Shown: piece after piece, positions 31,371-34,568 of the stretch
Position numbering within the stretch: position 1 is the stretch's first letter
Layout of the letters: every line of letters starts with the position of its first letter
Assembly: GCF_004348725.1 (NCBI RefSeq)
Contig: NZ_SMKR01000072.1
Coordinates: forward strand, 1 to 34,568
Reading direction: 5' to 3'
Source: Kribbella turkmenica
Lineage (GTDB): Bacteria > Actinomycetota > Actinomycetes > Propionibacteriales > Kribbellaceae
DNA length: 34,568 bases
Notes under the pieces: model-generated
The model's input: the letters and a program-made list of their open reading frames with translations, nothing else
Databases searched by the model: none
What the model was told of the DNA's origin: nothing
Program-made: the position numbers and the translations under genes

Positions 31371-31718
31371 GTGTCTGATCTGATCGAGTTGCGAGACCGC
31401 ATCCGTGCGTTCACCGAAGAACGCGACTGGGGACAGTTCCACGACCCGAAGTCGCTGATCCTGGCCCTGGTCGGCGAAGTCGGCGAGCTGGCCGAGCTCT
31501 TCCAGTGGCTGCCCGCCGACGCAGCAGCGGACCGTGCCCGCGAAGGCCACCTGCACGAACGCGCCGGCGAAGAGCTGGCCGACGTACTCATCTATCTCGT
31601 ACGCCTTGCCGACATCCTCGACATCGACCTCGGCACGGCGTCCCTCCGCAAGCTGCGCAGCTCCTCAAGCCGCTTCCCCACCGCCCAGTTCCACGGCCAG
31701 GCCCCAGACAAGACCTGA
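31371..31718 (+). CDS. MazG-like nucleotide pyrophosphohydrolase
   Basis: 115 residues from a GTG without a ribosome site; CATGCT at 31359-31364 ends six bases before it, so the message may be leaderless. The all-alpha MazG pattern is present: GEVGELAELFQWL (35-47, with E36, E39 and E42 as metal ligands) and EELADVLIYLVRLAD (67-81, with E68 and D71), followed by the KLRSSSSRFP segment that normally reads K...R..YP. Such enzymes hydrolyse (d)NTPs to monophosphates. It is the divergent partner of the nuclease-helicase gene. Confidence 0.9.
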   Translation: MSDLIELRDRIRAFTEERDWGQFHDPKSLILALVGEVGELAELFQWLPADAAADRAREGHLHERAGEELADVLIYLVRLADILDIDLGTASLRKLRSSSSRFPTAQFHGQAPDKT

Positions 31719-32003
31719 GACCCTCGAGCGGCCATAAAGTCCGCACGAAGCGCCACGAGCAACTGGCCTCTGAAGTGGCTACCCGATATGCCGTTCAAGG
31801 CATATCCACGAGCGCCGGGATCGGACTCGAGCCTAACCACCGCCCACAGGTGGAGGTCCCATCCAGGGGGCCGTACAGGCGGAAACTGTGCCATCGCGGC
31901 GGTCTGCGCTGCCACATGGCCAGAATCGATCTGTCGCCGCCGAGTTGCTCGCCGACGCGGCGCTCTCCACGGCCTAGCAGCAGCATGACGACCACCGAGG
32001 CGA
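31719..32003. other. Non-coding gap after the MazG-like gene
   Basis: No gene is convincing here. A hairpin GATATGCC-GTTCAA-GGCATATC (31785-31806) lies 67 bases past the MazG stop and could end that transcript, though it is not GC-rich or followed by T bases. I see nothing else. Confidence 0.4.
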
Positions 32004-32462
32004 TCAGTTAGACCAGTCCGTCGCCGCGTTGGTCAGCAACTCGGTCAACAGCCGACGGAGTTCTGCATGGCCGTCGGCTCCGAGGATCTGGTCGATCCGG
32101 CGCTCGATGCCCTGGATGGTCGCAATGCCCGCGGCGATGCAGTCATGACCGCGCGGGGTCAGCATGATCAGCTTGGCCCGCCGGTCGGTCGGATCCGGCC
32201 GACGCTCGACGTAGCCCAGCTCTTCCAGCTCGTCGACGAGCTCCCCCATCGCCTGCGGAGTCATGTTCGCCCCGCGGGCCAGTGCGCTGAGGCGGCTGCC
32301 TTCAGGGCTGATCTGGGCGAACACCGCGGAGTGCGACGGCTTCTGCGGATAGCCCGCACCGACCACCCCGTCAACGATCTGGAACCCGAGCAGGCTGTAG
32401 GCCTGGCCCAGCATCGAGACCGTGTTCCGCGCCTGCTCAGGGAGGTCTTGTGCCATCGCCAC
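32004..32462 (-). CDS. MarR family transcriptional regulator
   Basis: 152 residues from a GTG at 32462. The winged helix shows GSRLSALARGANMTPQAMGE (about 56-75) with the recognition helix, then LVDELEELGYVERRPDPTDR (76-95) and RAKLIMLTPRG, the classical MarR wing with the DxR motif. The start is set by TATACT on the reverse strand (32475-32470), seven bases before the GTG, with no ribosome site, so translation is probably leaderless. It is divergent from the hemerythrin-nitroreductase gene, and palindromes between the two suggest that it represses both, perhaps sensing an oxidant or phenolic compound. Confidence 0.92.
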   Translation of the reverse strand: MAMAQDLPEQARNTVSMLGQAYSLLGFQIVDGVVGAGYPQKPSHSAVFAQISPEGSRLSALARGANMTPQAMGELVDELEELGYVERRPDPTDRRAKLIMLTPRGHDCIAAGIATIQGIERRIDQILGADGHAELRRLLTELLTNAATDWSN

Positions 32463-32501
32463 TTGATCAAGTATACCTGATTATCAGGGTCGCCTGATCA
32501 A
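32461..32501. promoter_or_regulatory. MarR operators and promoter
   Basis: ACTTGATCAAGT (32461-32472) is a perfect 12-bp palindrome and CCTGATTATCAGG (32476-32488) a perfect odd one; a further half-site CCTGATCA lies at 32493-32500. Together they cover the leaderless -10 box TATACT (reverse strand, 32475-32470). Binding here would shut off marR and probably the divergent gene. Confidence 0.7.
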
Positions 32502-32534
32502 ATCCGAGCGGCCCGTCATCGAAGGAGGCGCGCC

Positions 32535-33638
32535 ATGAACAGCATCACCGTGGGGCCGGAGCGAGTCGCACCCCGGACCGAGGACATGGCGGTCATCCAC
32601 CGGATCTTCCGGCGGGGATTCCCGCAGATGGCGAACCTGGTCAGGCGGGTCCCCCTGACCGCCCCTGCCCGCGCCGAAGCCGTCGCGACTCATCTCGACT
32701 TCCTCCTGAACGGGCTGCACAACCACCACACCGGCGAGGACGAGCACGTCTGGCCCTTGCTGCTGGATCGAGCCGCGCCGCAGGCCGAGCTGATCGAGCG
32801 GATGGAGAAGCAGCACGAAGTGGTGGCCGAGAGGTCGGCGAGGGTCCGTGCAGCCATCGAGACCTGGCGGGTAGCGCCGGTGAACGGCGAGGAGCTGGCG
32901 ACGGCGCTGGACGAGTTCACCGACGCGCTGGTCGAGCACCTCGACGACGAGGAGGCCAACGTCGTCCCGCTGCTCCGCGCCCACATCGAGGCCGATGAGT
33001 GGCAGCGGTTCGGCCAACATACGTTCGACAAGTTCACCAACGCCGAGAAACTGATTGCCACCGGCGCCCTCGAGGACGTCGCGACCCCTGAGGAAGCGGA
33101 GTGGTTCCTCGGCGACCTGCCGCTCCCGATCAAGCTGATGTGGCGACTGCTCGGCCGGCGTCGCTACGCCCGGTACATCGCACGTGTCCGCGGCACCTCC
33201 AGCCTCGGTCCGACGCTCGGGAGGTTCGTCAGGAACGTCAACCGGCTCGCCGTCTGGCTGTACCGCCGCTCTAGCGGGCGAATCGGTGGAACGGCTAAGG
33301 GCCTGCCCGTTCTGCTGATCACTGTGGCCGGCCGCAGGACCGGCAAGCCATCCACTGTGCCGGTCGCCTACTTCGAGGACGACGGCCGCTATGTGGTCAC
33401 CGGCTCCGCGGGCGGTTCCAAGCCCGATCCGCAGTGGTTTCGCAACCTCCGCGCCGCTGCCGTGGCACGGATCCAGATCGGCGACAGCCACTACGACGTA
33501 GAAGCTCAGGTAGCCGAAGGCGCCGACCGCGACCGCCTGTGGCAGGACGTCGTGCTCGCACGCGCGCCGTTCTTCGCGAAGTACGAGCAGAAGGCAGGCC
33601 GCATCATCCCGGTGGCCGTGCTTGCACCTCTGCCGTGA
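32535..33638 (+). CDS. Hemerythrin-like domain fused to an F420-type (Ddn) nitroreductase domain
   Basis: 367 residues, with a strong GAAGGAGG six bases before the ATG. Residues 10-160 form a four-helix hemerythrin-like bundle with candidate di-iron ligands H22, H62/H65, E68, H94, H135 and E139 (VIHRIF, LHNHHTGEDEHVWP, EKQHEVV, VEHLDDEEANVVP). After a linker with LPIKLMWRLLGRRRYARY, residues 230-367 are a split-barrel of the deazaflavin-dependent nitroreductase (Ddn) family: LPVLLITVAGRRTGKPSTVP, DGRYVVTGSAGGSKPDPQWF, RNLRAA. An O2- or NO-binding module joined to an F420H2 reductase suggests redox detoxification. Control by the divergent MarR protein fits this. Activity is inferred. Confidence 0.88.
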   Translation: MNSITVGPERVAPRTEDMAVIHRIFRRGFPQMANLVRRVPLTAPARAEAVATHLDFLLNGLHNHHTGEDEHVWPLLLDRAAPQAELIERMEKQHEVVAERSARVRAAIETWRVAPVNGEELATALDEFTDALVEHLDDEEANVVPLLRAHIEADEWQRFGQHTFDKFTNAEKLIATGALEDVATPEEAEWFLGDLPLPIKLMWRLLGRRRYARYIARVRGTSSLGPTLGRFVRNVNRLAVWLYRRSSGRIGGTAKGLPVLLITVAGRRTGKPSTVPVAYFEDDGRYVVTGSAGGSKPDPQWFRNLRAAAVARIQIGDSHYDVEAQVAEGADRDRLWQDVVLARAPFFAKYEQKAGRIIPVAVLAPLP

Positions 33639-33639
33639 A

Positions 33640-33677
33640 CGAGCGTGGCGCTCGACGGCCGGTGAGGAATACCGGCC
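33640..33677 (+). terminator. Tandem hairpins after the hemerythrin fusion gene
   Basis: CGAGCG-TGG-CGCTCG (33640-33654) and GGCCGGT-GAGGAAT-ACCGGCC (33657-33677) are two perfect stems starting two bases after the stop codon. No T-run follows. They probably end the transcript. Confidence 0.6.
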
Positions 33678-33731
33678 CCGGCGCCGGACCACGCGGGTCT
33701 ACACAGCCACGCGAAAGGGGGAGCCACTCAG

Positions 33732-34148
33732 ATGAACCGATCACGGCTGGTAGCGTCGGTGACCTGGGTGTACGCCGCCATGTTCGGTGTCCCGGCTGTG
33801 CCTGTCGCGATCTTCCTCGCCGAGGAGAGCAGACTCCCCTCACTGTGGGGCCTGTTCGACATGTACGCCGGCCCCTGGTCTTCCCGATTGACTGATGATC
33901 GGGTGATCGCCCTGCTTCTGGTGTATTCAGGCCTTGTGCTGACTGCGGTCTTGTCGGGTTGGCTACTGTGGCGGACGCGCCAGTCCGGTGCAGTGCTGAA
34001 CCTGGGACTGCTGCCGGTAGAGGCAGTCTTCTGGATCGGTTTCGCTCTTCCCGTTCCCTGGCTGTTCGGGATCGCGAGGGTCGCGCTGGTGTTCATGGCC
34101 TGGCCGGAGCTCTCCAAATCACGCCGTCAGGCGACCGCCGGCGGCTAG
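33732..34148 (+). CDS. Small membrane protein of unknown function
   Basis: 138 residues, with AGGGGGAG about nine bases before the ATG. Four membrane helices are likely: about 8-30, 58-82, 88-108 and 110-125, with a polar loop around residues 32-55 (EESRLPSLWGLFDMYAGPW). I do not recognise a family and see no catalytic motif. It stands alone after the terminator of the previous gene, and its end overlaps the integrase relic on the other strand by 30 bases. Confidence 0.7.
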   Translation: MNRSRLVASVTWVYAAMFGVPAVPVAIFLAEESRLPSLWGLFDMYAGPWSSRLTDDRVIALLLVYSGLVLTAVLSGWLLWRTRQSGAVLNLGLLPVEAVFWIGFALPVPWLFGIARVALVFMAWPELSKSRRQATAGG

Positions 34149-34364
34149 CGAGAATTTGCGCCTTCTGCCCAGCGAGTTGACGAGTTCAGCGAAGGTAACC
34201 GTCCCACTTCGCCTCTTAGCGTGCCCCGCCCGAGTCGACTCGGTCAGGTAGAAGTTCTTGCCCGTCACAGACCCGACGTAGACCAGCACGTGATACGAGT
34301 TGCCGCGCCTACGAACGACCCTCGCTCGCGACGCCCGGTATTTCGACGTCCGAATCGTACGCAT
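34119..34364 (-). pseudogene. Truncated tyrosine-type integrase, N-terminal arm-binding domain only
   Basis: The reverse strand from an ATG at 34364 reads 81 codons: RARVVRRRGNSYHVLVYVGS followed by VTGKNFYLTESTR is the beta-sheet DNA-arm-binding start of actinomycete phage/ICE integrases, which usually read RGxWxVRVYAGxDPxTGKxxYxTxTxR. Then RRSGTVTFAELV matches the start of the core-binding domain after a shortened linker. The frame drifts into unrelated residues and stops, with no catalytic domain (R-HxR-Y). A relic of an integrated element is the likely explanation; a match by eye only. Confidence 0.6.
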
Positions 34365-34436
34365 TGACAATCCATTGACAGGCAATCACTACTGATGATC
34401 GCTACTCCGTAGTATGCCTGGTAAGGACTGGAGCCG

Positions 34437-34568
34437 GTGAGGGTGTTGTGGTTCAGGACATCGGAATGGGGTGTCTCAAGTCATCGGAATAGGTGTGGGG
34501 GCGGGATGTTTCGGGGGTGTCGAAGCGGCGGTTGGTGATCACGGCGGTGTTGGCGGGGCGGTCGCAGT
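34437..34568 (+). mobile_element. Left end of an IS481-type insertion sequence (continues past the window)
   Basis: The last 130 bases carry two related strings 23 bases apart, TTCAGGACATCGGAAT (34452-34467) and CTCAAGTCATCGGAAT (34475-34490), 13 of 16 positions equal. Such end repeats precede a transposase start at 34517. The exact outer boundary and target duplication cannot be fixed without the right end. Confidence 0.6.
34517..34568 (+). CDS. IS481-type transposase, first 17 codons only
   Basis: A GTG at 34517 opens a frame reading MSKRRLVITAVLAGRSQ (start codon read as Met) to the window edge. This is the typical opening of IS481-family transposases in actinomycetes, where a helix-turn-helix (SQxEVARxYGVS) follows at once. 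Only the start is visible, so completeness cannot be judged. Confidence 0.6.
   Translation, partial: MSKRRLVITAVLAGRSQ

Noticed and set aside
1..34568. tRNA, rRNA, CRISPR array or origin of replication
   Set aside because: No cloverleaf-like sequence, no regularly spaced repeat array and no DnaA-box cluster was found on reading either strand by eye.

Overview
The window is high-GC DNA with short, well-packed genes, several start codons directly behind a -10-like hexamer with no ribosome binding site, an F420-type (Ddn) domain, many secreted carbohydrate-binding proteins and CUT1 sugar transport without its own ATPase. Together these point to a soil actinomycete. A Kribbella/Nocardioidaceae-like organism is my best guess, but it is an inference from style and gene content, not a database match.

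Layout. (1) Positions 1-7149 hold general accessory genes: a cut-off MFS exporter, a gamma-carbonic anhydrase-like protein, a YbjJ-type MFS protein, a cupin, and a TetR regulator divergent from a 14-TM (DHA2) exporter that overlaps a GNAT acetyltransferase; two clear TetR-type operators lie between regulator and exporter. A DUF998 membrane protein follows. (2) Positions 7150-13474 are a secreted-carbohydrate region: a wrecked GH78 alpha-L-rhamnosidase with its catalytic centre missing, a 1007-residue multidomain PQQ-type sugar dehydrogenase (GSDH, PKD, discoidin and ricin domains), and divergently a secreted GH43 protein. (3) Positions 13613-15920 hold a META-domain lipoprotein, a UvrC/Cho-like GIY-YIG protein and a stand-alone SecD-P1-like membrane protein. 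(4) Positions 15998-29065 form one amino-sugar utilisation locus. Leftward are a solute-binding protein, two permeases, a Gfo/Idh/MocA oxidoreductase and a LacI regulator, all joined by 4-base ATGA overlaps, then two tandem secreted LamG proteins. Rightward are NagZ-type GH3, NagB-like, NagA-like, an SDR-fold protein and a DHDPS-family aldolase/lyase. Three LacI-type sites (core GCAAANNTTTGC) sit at the promoters of the transport operon, the catabolic operon and the LamG pair, so the locus reads as one regulon: bind a glycan outside, import an oligosaccharide, release an N-acetylhexosamine, deacetylate and deaminate it, with oxidoreductase and lyase steps whose substrate I cannot name. (5) Positions 29066-34568 hold a TPR-gene relic, a PD-(D/E)xK nuclease-helicase (DUF2075 type) divergent from a MazG-like pyrophosphohydrolase, a MarR regulator divergent from a hemerythrin-nitroreductase fusion, a small membrane protein, a truncated integrase and the left end of an IS481-type insertion sequence.

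The best candidates for something new are the LacI-controlled amino-sugar regulon with its altered NagB and SDR active sites, and the nuclease-helicase/MazG pair, which has the look of a nucleic-acid or nucleotide-based defence module. Gene decay is visible at five places (aminotransferase tail, GH78, TPR protein, integrase, IS edge). I saw no tRNA, rRNA or CRISPR array.
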